Part shown: positions 1 through 9,422 of the stretch, in pieces
How positions within the stretch are numbered: position 1 is the first letter of the stretch
How the letters are laid out: each line of letters starts with the position of its first letter
Assembly (NCBI GenBank): GCA_024220525.1
Contig: JAMYWO010000157.1
Coordinates: 70,957 to 96,453, forward strand
Source: Cochliopodium minus
Lineage: Eukaryota; Discosea; Himatismenida; Cochliopodiidae
Length of the DNA: 25,497 nt
Reading direction: 5' to 3'
The notes under the pieces: model-generated
What the model was told of the DNA's origin: nothing
Seen by the model: only the letters and a program-made list of their open reading frames with translations
The model's database searches: none
Position numbers and translations under genes: made by a program

Positions 1-37
1 CTACAATTTGTTTAATCAATTGGAAGAATTTTTTAAC

Positions 38-353
38 CTCCAGTATCCCAAATCTAATTTTAAAAAAATTTTTTCAATAAAAGATAAATTAAAATGATTT
101 TGAGTTCATTTTTTATTTAACTTGCAATGTCACAATCTTATCATCCAAAATAATATCTTTGCTCAAAAAATCTGCACCTATCGTTGATTTATAATGGATA
201 GAGAATTTTCTATTCACATATTGATTCCTTTAAATAAAAATTGCTCATAATACACCTTATTAGATCTTCAAAATATGTTTACATCAATGATGTTTTGCCA
301 ACTCCACAATCTCCTATTATAATAATCTTCAATAATAGATTTTTTGCTTTCAT
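38..353 (-). CDS. Rab7-like small GTPase, copy 1 (3' part outside window)
   Basis: Partial late-endosomal Rab7-type GTPase read leftward. Exon 1 (353-283) starts at ATG and encodes a short N-terminus followed by the P-loop GDCGVGKTS. Exon 2 (227-122) encodes NQYVNRKF and the switch I/effector part (STIGADFL), characteristic of Rab7. Exon 3 (53-38) is a 16-nt microexon encoding IWDT-G-G, the G3 motif. Positions 1-37 are the next intron, and the remaining exons lie beyond the edge. Exon phases (2, 0, 1) match the complete copy at 511-1553 exactly. The G3 motif reads DTGG where Rabs have DTAG. The family role (vesicle tethering to late endosomes and lysosomes through effectors) is established knowledge. 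Whether this copy is functional cannot be judged from three exons. Confidence 0.85.
91..186. repeat. Near-identical patch shared with 1284-1379
   Basis: These 96 bases match 1284-1379 with only two differences. The patch covers the 3' two thirds of Rab7-like exon 2 and continues about 30 bases into the following intron. The flanking exon parts of the two genes differ much more. An intron matching this well in an A/T-drifting genome indicates a recent duplication or gene conversion between the tandem copies. Confidence 0.85.
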
Positions 354-510
354 ATTTTTTTTATTTTATTTTTTTTATCTGAAAAAATATTATTTTTTTT
401 AATTTTGAGAAACAGATAATGAAACAGATAGTGAAATTAAAATTAAAGTTAAAACATCAAATTAAATTTACAAAAAAAAATTTATTTTGTTTTGATAATC
501 CGTTTGATAA

Positions 511-1553
511 TTAATTACAACAACTATTCTCTTTTCTTTCTCCAACACCTATATCACAAGTGATTTCTATTTTGTAATTTTGAGGCTCAGTATAATTACC
601 CAATCCCATTTTGGCTAGCACATGCTTTTTAATAAAAAATAAATATTTTTTGCTTTTTTTTTTTTTTAATTAATTTTCATTGTTATATTTTTTTGGAATA
701 GATTGTTTTAATTAAAATAGTTAAAATTTTACGAACGCTTGCTCCACGTTTATCCCTTCTTTGGCGGAAGCTTCAAAATATGTAAAGCCTTTTATTTCAC
801 AATATTTTCGTGCTTTTTCATAACTGACAACTCTCTCATTCCCTTTGTCCACCTTGTTTCCCAAAACGACAATAGGGAAGCTTCCTGGTTCTCTAAAATA
901 AATTCAAAAAATTTCATTTTTTTTGGCGATTTTTTTATTTTTAAATTTTTTATTTTGATTTTTATTTTTATTTATTTTTATTTATTTTTATTTATTTTTA
1001 ATTATTTATTTTTACTTTGATATTTGAATAAAAAATGTTTCGAGCCATTCGTTTAAATTTTCGAAAGATTTGGATGAAGTAACATCAAAAACAAGTACCA
1101 AACAATCTGATCCTCTGTAAAAAGCGACTCCCAATGATTGGAACCTTTCGGGCCCTAATAAGATCAAAAAATTTCAATCTTTTTTAAATCAATCGAAAGA
1201 ATTTTTTTAACCTGCAGTATCCCAAATCTAATTTATTTATTTTTGTTTATTAATTTTATTTTTGAGCTGAATAAATAAAAATTAAAATAATTTTGAGTTC
1301 ATTTTTTATTTTACTTGCAATGTCACAATCTTATCATCCAAAATAATATCTTTGCTCAAAAAATCTGCACCTATCGTTGCCTTATATAGACTGGAAAATT
1401 TATTCGTCACATATTGATTCCTTTGGATAAATAAATTATGAAAAATGCACTTTGATAGATCTTCAAAAATATATATATTTACATCAATGATGTTTTGCCA
1501 ACTCCACTATCTCCCAATATAATGGTCTTCAGTAAAATTTTTTTCTCTTTCAT
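511..1553 (-). CDS. rab7: Rab7-like small GTPase, copy 2 (complete)
   Basis: Complete six-exon gene: 1553-1483, 1420-1315, 1227-1212, 1154-1016, 892-733, 624-511. The phases agree throughout and give 201 residues, close to the usual ~207 of Rab7. Visible motifs: P-loop GDSGVGKTS (residues 14-22), the Rab7-typical NQYV..KF and ATIGADFL, G3 IWDTAG, the stretch [17 protein letters not shown]4 GNKVD, G5 [13 protein letters not shown], and a C-terminus ending SCCN suited to geranylgeranylation. Expected role: GTP-dependent switch on late endosomes and lysosomes. One odd point is that the residue after DTAG, the catalytic glutamine of Rabs (Q67 in human Rab7), reads proline (residue 66, first complete codon of exon 4). 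The last exon has a weak Rab7-specific tail, so its acceptor (..aaaag, at 626-625) is the least certain junction. Confidence 0.9.
1284..1379. repeat. Second copy of the 96-base Rab7 patch
   Basis: Partner of the patch at 91-186: same orientation, two mismatches by eye, and both coding and intron bases conserved. Confidence 0.85.
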
Positions 1554-1713
1554 ATTTTTTTATTTTTTATTTTTTTTTATCTTATTATTTTTTAAATGTT
1601 TAAATGAAACAGAAACAGATTTGAATTCAGAATTCGAAATAGAAAAAAGAATATTTTTTTTTTCCCAAATCTATTTTTGTTTTTATTTTTTTGGAAAAAG
1701 GGAAAGATAGTGC

Positions 1714-2169
1714 TTAGTGGCTGTTGTATCGAGGTTTGGGAAGATCCCCCATGATATTTGTCCAAAGAGTGTCTTCTTTTTTATCTCCATAAGCAAAAAA
1801 TTTATGAGGTGCCTATTTGTGAAATAAAAAAAATTAAAAAAAAAATAAAAAAAATAAAAAATAAAAAAAAATTCATAAAAACTAACAAATAAAAAATAAA
1901 TAAAATTAAAACTAAAACTAAAGATTTTTTTTTTTTACTTTGTAATGATGAGACATGTGATGATATTTTAATGAGGTCAAAAAAGGAGTTAGGAAGGTAG
2001 GATAATGAACAGAATAGTGAGTGGTCTCGATGAAAAGATGTCCCACAATCAACCCTATCATAAAATTGACTCCGCTATTTCCGAACAACATCACCAATGA
2101 GGTTGGCAAGATTGCAATACAAGAAATAAGTGGGCTGATAACTATACGACGAGGGTCATGAGGGAACAT
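1714..2169 (-). CDS. Fatty acid 2-hydroxylase-like protein, 3' part only
   Basis: Two exons (2169-1939, 1812-1714) encode the C-terminal 109 residues of a membrane di-iron fatty acid hydroxylase (FA2H/Scs7, sterol-desaturase superfamily). These enzymes 2-hydroxylate the acyl chain of ceramide in the endoplasmic reticulum. The sequence opens with FPHDPRRIVISP, has a hydrophobic span, and then shows histidine clusters THYSVH and KYHHMSHHYK that ligate the iron centre. It ends FAYGDKKEDTLWTNIMGD, like the family C-terminus. The ATG at 2169 is unlikely to be a start: it directly follows an intron-like ..aaaaag acceptor, and the family has another ~200 residues with more His motifs upstream. Nothing upstream encodes them, because the DNA turns into the IFRD-family gene on the other strand. 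The fragment is either cut off by a rearrangement or by an assembly join. Confidence 0.8.
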
Positions 2170-2267
2170 CTTTTTTTTTTTATAATTTTGTTTTTTATTT
2201 TATATTTTAAAATTGATTTTTTTATTTATTTTATTATTTTTTTTTATTTTATTATTTTTTTTTTTAG
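2170..2267. other. Joint between two genes lacking their 5' ends
   Basis: This 98-base stretch is almost only A and T and is bounded by an outward-facing splice acceptor on each side: AG at 2171-2170 on the minus strand for the hydroxylase, and AG at 2266-2267 on the plus strand for the IFRD-family gene. No start codon or promoter-like sequence for either gene is visible. It looks like two intron 3' ends fused head to head. Confidence 0.7.
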
Positions 2268-3556
2268 CTGCAAACACTTCATCAGAAACATTGGAAAAAA
2301 CCTCCACATTGATTTTCGAAAACCTCAAGTCATCATATGAACAATTAGGAACAAAGGACCACCAACCTCTCGTTCTCCATTTAAAGAGTTGGTCTTTTTT
2401 GATCAGTCTGCTCAATCCCAAAATCGTTGAAGAAAAGTTTTTTGTAGAGTAAAAAAAACAATTAAAAAAATAAATATAACCAAATAATTATTGATGAATT
2501 AAAAAAAAAATATTATTAAAAATTATTAATTAAAATAAAAAAATTTTCATAATTAATTAGTAAATTTGTAAAACTGAAAAAATATTAAGAACAAAAAATA
2601 AAATATATTCAATGGAAATAATCAAAAATATTTGAAAAAATAATTATTTAAAAATGAAAATAAATTAAAAATAAAATTAAAAATAATTAAAAATAAAATT
2701 AAAAATAATTAAAAATAATTCTTTGAGAAAAAATTTAATAAAAAGTAAAAAATATTGATGAAAATAATTAATTATTTAATCAATATTATTTTTTTATTGC
2801 AGTAGCATAAATTTCTTGATAAATCTTTTGGACGATTCAAACATTCAAGTCAGACTCACCACTGCCCAAACCATTGTCATGATCTTTGAAGTCATCAAAC
2901 AAAACTCTGAAGAGGAATTCGATTTGGCAGACTATGAGAATGTGGTAAAATAAAAATATGAGAATAAATTAAATTTTTTATTTTTTTATTTATTTATTTT
3001 TTTATTTTTTATTTTTTAAATTTTTAAATTTTTAAATTTTTTATTTTTTATTTTAAATTTTTAAATTTAAATTTACTTTTTTATTTTTTATTTTTTAGTT
3101 CGACTTGGACGAATTGTTGGATACATTGAGACAAAAAAACAGCAAGATAGAACTTTCTGTCAGAAGAAAATTTGAGAGAATTGTGGAAGTGATCGAATCT
3201 AATTTGGATGTTGAAATAAATGAAGAATTTTCTGGTAAATAAAATAAAAATAATTTATAAAATTAAAAATAAAATAATCAAAACAAAATAAATTTTAAAA
3301 AAAAATTTTAAAAATAGGAAATCTCACCCAAATAAAAATTGAAAGTTGGACAAAGCTTATTCAATTGGAATATTTCATCGAATTGATAGGAACAGGTCTC
3401 GTCAGCCATTTTTCACGCAACGACTCCCTCAAAAAGTTTTTGGGAAACCAAAAGGAGATCAGATCGGTTGATCAACATTCTTTGACAAAATCAAAGAAGA
3501 AAAAAGATCTCGAGAGAAAGAAAATGAGAGATATCAAAAACCAAAACAATTATTGA
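2268..3556 (+). CDS. IFRD-family (interferon-related developmental regulator) protein, 3' part
   Basis: Four exons (2268-2448, 2803-2944, 3099-3234, 3318-3556) join in frame to give the C-terminal 231 residues of an IFRD1/2-like protein, ending in TGA. Diagnostic parts are the HEAT-like stretch NIQVRLTTAQTIVMIFEV (IFRD: sVDVRIAAGEAIALIFEL), the basic block SVRRKFERIVEVIE before it (IFRD: KRKQRSVFRDVLRAVE), the IESWTKLIQLEYFIELIGTG block, and the lysine-rich IFRD C-terminal domain. Animal members are transcriptional co-regulators, and some family members bind ribosomes. The first exon begins at an acceptor in phase 2, so 5' exons must exist but are not in this window: upstream DNA is the hydroxylase gene on the opposite strand. 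Confidence 0.85.
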
Positions 3557-3679
3557 AAAAAAAAAAAAAAATTTTATTATTATTTTTATTTAAAAAAAAA
3601 CAAAAAAAAGATTTATTATTAAAAAAATTTATTTAAATAAAAAAATTCTTTTTCATTATTTTCTCGATTTTTTTTTTGT

Positions 3680-4622
3680 TCAATTATTTTCATTATTCTT
3701 TTTTCCGCCATAATTTTCTCTTTTAAAATTTTTTGAAATAAAATTTCTTGTTCCCAAATCTGCATGTCTAACTGGTTCTGGAATCTTTTTTTAATTAAAA
3801 ATGAAATAAAAAGGAAAAATTAATAGAATGAAATTAAAAAAAATACAAAATAAAATAAAAAATAAATTTAAAACTTTTTTACTCTCACTTTCGAACACAA
3901 ATTAGAAAGAGTTACTGCGGTAGTCAAAGATATTCTGTGTCCTATACTTACAAATACAGGGTTGGTTACTTTATTAGAACTTTGAAAAGCAGCACCCCAA
4001 ATAGTTCCAGAAGATCCTTCAAGTGCAATCCAATCCCCTAAAAAAAGAAATTAAAAAAGAAATAAAAAAAAAATAAAAATAAAAAAAGAAATTAAAAAGA
4101 AATAAAAAAAGAATAAAAATAAAAAAAAAATAAAAATTTTAATATTTTAAAAATAAAAAATAATAAAGATATTCAAACCTTTTTTCTGGCAATTTTTTTG
4201 AAAATCAAGTTTGACAATTCTTGCGTCCATGTCATCGAATACGAGAAATTTTTTGGCAATACCTATTGTTGGAATTCCAATCAATACTCCTAAGTGACAA
4301 GCCAATCCAAATCCTAATGGATGCAAAAATCCGTTTCCTGATCAAAAAAAATTATTAAAAAATAAAAAGGTAAAATAAAAAATAAATTTAAAAATAAAAA
4401 TTGAATAAAAACTAAATAAAAAATTTTAAAATAAAAAATTTGTTTACCATCTACAAATATTACTTGTGGAACAATGTCTTTTCTTTTTTCTTTCAATTTT
4501 TCTATTAAAGGAACGATGTGATCAACCTCCCTGAACGCCAAATAGCAAGGCACATAAGGTTTAGTAAGCTTCACCATCTGGAAATCTTGATAAACAACTT
4601 CTAATTTGGGAAATGAAAGGAC
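3680..4622 (-). CDS. ENDOV: Endonuclease V, 3' part
   Basis: Four exons (4622-4448, 4337-4179, 4037-3883, 3784-3680) join in frame and encode the last 197 residues of endonuclease V, which cleaves nucleic acid next to deoxyinosine or inosine. Eukaryotic members act mainly on inosine-containing RNA. The match to human ENDOV is close: [57 protein letters not shown] (with the catalytic Asp of VDG), [20 protein letters not shown], and [14 protein letters not shown]. The first in-window exon starts at an acceptor (..aaaag at 4624-4623). The preceding exon, which should carry the first catalytic Asp (GxDVSF motif), is missing. An undetermined base lies just upstream at 4639. The gene is convergent with the IFRD-family gene, with 123 bases between the stops. 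Confidence 0.9.
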
Positions 4623-4639
4623 CTTTTATTTAAAAAAAN

Positions 4640-4690
4640 ATCAGGATGTGTTTTTGCATACTTCAAGCCAGACAAATAAATGTCCAAAGA
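4640..4690 (-). other. Coding-like scrap next to an undetermined base
   Basis: Read leftward from a ..gaaaag acceptor (4696-4691), these bases give 17 open codons, SLDIYLSGLKYAKTHPD. The composition is protein-like in an otherwise A/T-only stretch, and the phrase is amphipathic like a TPR- or MIT-type helix. It stops at the N at 4639 and does not fit the missing part of endonuclease V. It is probably the start of an exon of some other gene that is broken at 4639. Confidence 0.4.
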
Positions 4691-4721
4691 CTTTTCGTAA
4701 TAAAAAACGATTTTTTATTTT

Positions 4722-4762
4722 TTTGGTTCAATTTACTAAATATAAATATTTTTTTAATTTTT
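4722..4762. repeat. Exact 41-base direct repeat, copy 1
   Basis: Identical to 4861-4901, with start points 139 bases apart. It sits inside the joint between the endonuclease V and formin fragments. Confidence 0.9.
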
Positions 4763-4860
4763 TAAATAAATTTTTTTATTTTTAAAATTTTTTAATTTTT
4801 TATTTTTATTTTTTATATTTTTTTTATTTTTATAATATTTTTTATTTTTATTTTTACTTC

Positions 4861-4901
4861 TTTGGTTCAATTTACTAAATATAAATATTTTTTTAATTTT
4901 T
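4861..4901. repeat. Exact 41-base direct repeat, copy 2
   Basis: Partner of 4722-4762. Such a repeat could be a true tandem duplication, or overlapping read ends placed twice during assembly. Confidence 0.9.
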
Positions 4902-4976
4902 GATTTTAAATTTTAAATTTTTTAAATATTTTTTGATTTTTTATAATTTTTTAATTTTTTTATTTTTTTTGAAAAG

Positions 4977-5807
4977 GAACATTTAGAGGTAACGCTTCAG
5001 GATTTTCACTTTCTACACTCGGTATCCTCACAGAAGTGAAGAGCGACATCGATCAAAAAACTACCCTCATGGATTTCATCACTGAAACCATCCATTCCAA
5101 TTTCAGCGAATATTCCAAATTTTATGAAGAATTATCCGACATTTCTCATGCTTCTAACGTAAGTTTGCCTGGTAAAAAAACTTTAATTTTTAATTAAATT
5201 TTTTTTATTTTATAATTTTTTTTTTTTAATTTTTTTTTTTAAAAAAAAGATTTGAATGTTGAGATTAACAATCTCAAAAATGGTTTTCAGTTGATCACTG
5301 AGAGTGTGGAGAAATATCTCAAATCTAAAGATACTCTAGTCAGCACAAGTGAAGAAAATCAAGAAGGACAAAGTTTTAGTTTTTCTGAGAGCGAAGTAAA
5401 AAAAAATTATAAAAATTTTTTTATTTAATTTAATTTTTTTATTATTTATTTTTTATTTATATTTTATTTATATTTTAAAAAAGGAAAAATATCTTCAATT
5501 TCTTTCAGAATTTGTTGATAACAAAAAATCTGATTTGGAAGATCTTTTCAAATACTATGAAGAGATGCAAAGAGTATATCCAGATACTCTCAAATTTTTT
5601 GCGTTTGACTCCAAAACAACCCCTAACCAATTTTTCACTCTCATTCAAAAGTTTATAGAAAATTTCAAAAAATCTTATCAAAAAATTTCATTTCAATCTG
5701 AATTACAACCAAGAAGACCCACAACAAGTGCTCCAAACACACCAGTCAAAAATGTGAAAAAAGTTCCACCTCAAAGAAGACCTCCACCAATCAAAAATCC
5801 AAATTGA
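4977..5807 (+). CDS. Formin, C-terminal half of FH2 domain
   Basis: Three exons (4977-5171, 5250-5395, 5484-5807) encode the last 220 residues of a formin, an actin nucleator and elongator. The first residues complete the FH2 signature (L-N-x-G)-GTFRGNASGFSLSTLG, followed by the family pattern TTLMDFITETI and FYEELSDISHASNVSLPDL. The end of FH2 is KFFAFDSKTTPNQFFTLIQKF. The tail is basic and proline-rich (QPRRPTTSAPNTP, PPQRRPPPIKNPN) and shows no clear DAD core (MDxLL), so autoinhibition of the diaphanous type is not evident. The donor GTAAGT at 5159 looks attractive, but the exon must run on to 5171 to keep the FH2 alignment. N-terminal GBD/FH3, FH1 and the first half of FH2 are absent: the first exon begins in phase 1 at an acceptor and upstream DNA is non-coding. 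Confidence 0.88.
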
Positions 5808-5893
5808 AAAATTATAAAATAATAATAATAAAAATTTTTTTTGTTTGAGATTCAAATTCCTTTTATTAATTTTACACAACAAAGTTTGTTAGT

Positions 5894-8800
5894 TTATTTA
5901 TCATTTTTAACTTCGTTGTTTTTTCTTTTAGTGATTAATTCGTAGAAAGGGTTTCTGTGAATGTTGGTAGAAATGGCCTCAATCCAGCTGTCTCTCTCCT
6001 TCTCGTCATTTGCTTTGATGAGATAAAAAGCATGGTTACCTTTTCTAGGGCCACCATCTTTACCCAAACGGACAGCCTTAATGGCACCAGAGTTTGCCTT
6101 TTAAAAAAAAATAGATTAAAAAAAAAAAATGTAAAAAAAAAATGAAAATAATTTTAATTTTTATTACCTCTAAACGAAAACCAAACTCCACTTTGAGGTC
6201 CTTCTTGATATTCAAGTTCTCCAAAGGAATGATACCAAGAGGGGTGGTGGTTTCGGTGGCTTTTTTAAAGTAGAAAAGCTGGTTGTCATTTAAAATGAAC
6301 CATCTCTTTTTGAAGCTCCTGATTTTGCCTCCCTGTTTGACCAACCATCCTTTCTTCTCAGCATTGGTGAACTGTTTTCCCTCTGCGTCCATCTTGATTT
6401 CATCGTTCAAAATTTTCTCATAAATTTCATCAAGTTTCTCAGAAGGGAAATCTAAAAAAAAATGATTAAAATAAAAATAAAAATAAATAAAAATAATGAA
6501 AAAAAAATTTAAAATAAAAATTTAAATATAATCTTTTTACCCTTTCCACCATTGAGACCTAAGACTCTACCCTTGAACTCGATCTTGGTCATTTTCTTCT
6601 TGATGGCAGGGTTGTGAAGATCGGTATTCAACATGATGATCGCAAAAGCCAAAAGATGGACAGCTAAAAAATAAATAAAAAATATTAATAATCAAAATAA
6701 AAAAATATTAAAAAATAAAATATAAAATAAAATATAAAAATTAAAATTATTAAAATAAATATAGATTTAAAAAAAAAAGGTAAAAAAATATTTAATGATA
6801 AAAAAATAATAACTAATAAAATGAAAATAAATAATATTTTTTACCTTCACTGTTTTCGAAAAGGGAAGTGGGATTGTTTTCGTGGTAATAAGTAGCGAAA
6901 CTCTCCATCATACGATCAATTCTTTGGGATTCACCAGGGAGACGAAACTTAGCGCCGAGAAAGTTACGAATGGCGATATCGATGGAGATGTCCTTCATGT
7001 GGAGCAAACCCAAGTAGGCCTTACGAATGGATGTCCCAAAAGGATCAGGGTCTGAAAGTAAATCTCCAACCTAAAAAAAAAATGAATTAAATTCAAAAAT
7101 AATAAAATAAAAATTAAAAATTATTTTGAATTAAATAAAATAAAAATAAAAATAAAAATATGTAAAAAAATATGTAAAAAAATAAAAAAATAAAATAAAA
7201 TATTAAAAATGTAATTATTACTTGTTTGGAGTTGAGTCCTTCGGTATTGAAGAGGAATTGAGCGATGGAGACAGGGTTGTCATCAACGAGTTTCTGGTTA
7301 ACGACGAACTGGATTCCCTTCTTTGGCTTCTGGTTGAACATGACGATACCCCTGTTCAAAACGTCTTGTCTGACCTGCTTCTTAGAGCTCTTGTTCTCCT
7401 GTGCAACAACCTGCTTGACAAAGTTCTCGTGGGCAGAGATGTTGGATTTACCTCCCTTCTCGATCAAGTGGAGGGCGATATCTTCTCTTCTAAAAATGAT
7501 GGCAGTGTCCAAAGGAGTCTCTCCTGTCTTTGGACTTAATTCCGCTCCTATTTTGATGAGATAGTCGATGACTGAGATGCTTCCCACTGCGACGGCCATG
7601 TGTAAGGGAGTGTACCCTCTCAACTCTCTTGCGTTGATGATGTTCTCGTTGTTATTTTCGGTCAAGAGAGAAACAACCTTCTCGTTCCCACTGCAAGCAG
7701 CAGTGTGAATGGGGATGGCTCCTGATTTGTCCTTGGCAACAGCAAGAGATGGTTTGTGCTTCAAAAGAAGAGCTACTGCAGACTCTTGTCCGTTGAAAGC
7801 AGCAGTGTGAAGAGTGGTGGAACCTTCATAGTCGGTGACTGCGATGTCAACAGACTTTTGTTGGATGAGAAGCTCCATTATTTTGATATGGCCGTTGTTG
7901 GAAGCTTTGTGGAGAGGGGTCGCTCCTTCGAAATCCGGCATGTCCAACTTTATGAGATCTTTTTTGGAAAATTCGACGCACATCTCCACTATCTCGTAAT
8001 GTCCGCTGTACGCTGCTTTGTGGAGGACGGTGCACCCTGCTCCGTCTTTGGATCCAACATTCAACACTATCTTCTTGTTAGAGGAGTTGACATCAGATAC
8101 TTGGTTGATCAAAAACTTGAATGTTTCAGTATGCCCAAAAAAAGCTGCTTTGTGAAGAACATTATCTCCAATACTATCAACTGCCTATATATTTTTGTTT
8201 GATAAAGAGTATTAATTTTTTAATAAGGATTTGTAAAATATTGTTGTATTTGTAATATATCGTTTTTGATAAATTAAATATTAAATTTTTTGAAAATTAC
8301 GGTTGGATCAGCTCCCATTTCTAATAATTTCTTGATGATATCGGTATTTCCCACTGAAGCAGCAAGAATCATTGGTGTTGCACCATCCTTCATCCTATTC
8401 TCCTTATCACTGTAAGGAAGCAACAACTCCAACACAGCAACATTGCCAGAGAAGGCAGCATTGTGTATGGCCAAAGATCCATCTTCATCCTCTTCTTTGG
8501 TATCTGCCTTATTCTCAAGCAATTTAGCAACACCTTTGACATTACCAACAATAGAAGCTATATGCAATGGGGTTGCTTTATGTTGATCCAATGTGTTTAT
8601 GGATACTCCTGATGTTAGCAATTCTTTTATTATCTCTGCACTTGACTCTGATGTATTCTCGCATGCGTGATGCAGCACTGTTCTTCCTTCTTTATCTTGA
8701 TAATTGGTCTTTGCATTTTGGGAAAGAAGGAATTTGACGATATCCAAATGTCCATACAAACATGCATAATGAAGAGAAGTATTCTAATTTGAAAAAAAAA

Positions 8801-9275
8801 GGGAATATTAGTCCAAAATTTAATTTTTAAAATACGCTAATTATATAACATAATATTAGAATTAAGGATAAAATTTAGAAAATCTTATCTGATAAGGAGA
8901 AATATTATACTTATATTTATGAATATATCTTTGAAAGAATATATAAAAAAGGTAAAATATATTTATTCATACCTTCTTTTTATCTTGAGCATTTATATTG
9001 CATCCTTTCTCAACCAATATTTTAACAATGGGTAATTTATTTTGTATTGATGCCAAATGCAATGCAGTTCTTCCTTGATTATCCTTTGAATCCAATGTTG
9101 TACCCTTTTCAATCAAGAAAGAAGAGATCTCCAAAAATCCTTGGTAGGAAGATAAATGCAATGCAGTACATTTATCCTTTGATTTTTGATTAGCAATTTC
9201 TTTAGATGTGACAATCTTTTTAATGGCTTCTATGTTATTATTATGAGCTGCATAGAGGATATTATCGTTTTCCAT
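5894..9275 (-). CDS. secG: SecG-like Arf guanine nucleotide exchange factor (ankyrin-Sec7-PH)
   Basis: Complete seven-exon gene: 9275-8973, 8783-8301, 8184-7222, 7070-6845, 6663-6541, 6451-6168, 6097-5894, giving 861 residues. Residues 1 to about 540 are a long series of ankyrin repeats (G-TALHLAS-NG, ATPLHIAS). Sec7 runs from about 560 to 730: IAQFLFNTEGLNSKQ, FLGAKFRLPGESQRIDRMM with the catalytic glutamate finger at E630, and HLLAFAIIMLNTDLHNP. The PH domain (about 735-850) has GWLVKQGGKIRSFKKRWFIL, PLGIIPLENL and a cytohesin-like tail HRNPFYELITKRK. Sec7 loads Arf with GTP and PH binds phosphoinositides. Animal cytohesins have a coiled coil in place of ankyrins, whereas Dictyostelium SecG, implicated in adhesion and chemotaxis, has this same order. 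The start is the first ATG, 147 bases downstream of the NSF stop on the same strand. Confidence 0.93.
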
Positions 9276-9422
9276 CTTAATTTGAGAAAGGGAAAGTTAA
9301 AAATTAATGAAGGAATATAAAATTTCTTTTACTTTATTTTATCAAACAATTTTTTTTTTTTTTTTTTTGAACGAGATGAATATGTTTCAAAATTAAACTT
9401 TTTTAATTCATTTTTTTTTGTA

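Larger units (their letters stand above)
4691..4976. other. A/T-only stretch before the formin fragment
   Basis: No gene is seen here. It contains an exact 41-base direct repeat (4722-4762 and 4861-4901, starting tttggttcaatttac) and ends at the acceptor of the first formin exon (AG at 4975-4976). It offers no promoter-like or start-codon context for either flanking gene. Confidence 0.6.

Noticed and set aside
7756-8202. A 148-residue plus-strand ORF opposite the ankyrin exon
   Set aside because: Antisense shadow of the SecG-like gene. The ankyrin repeats on the minus strand explain the open frame.
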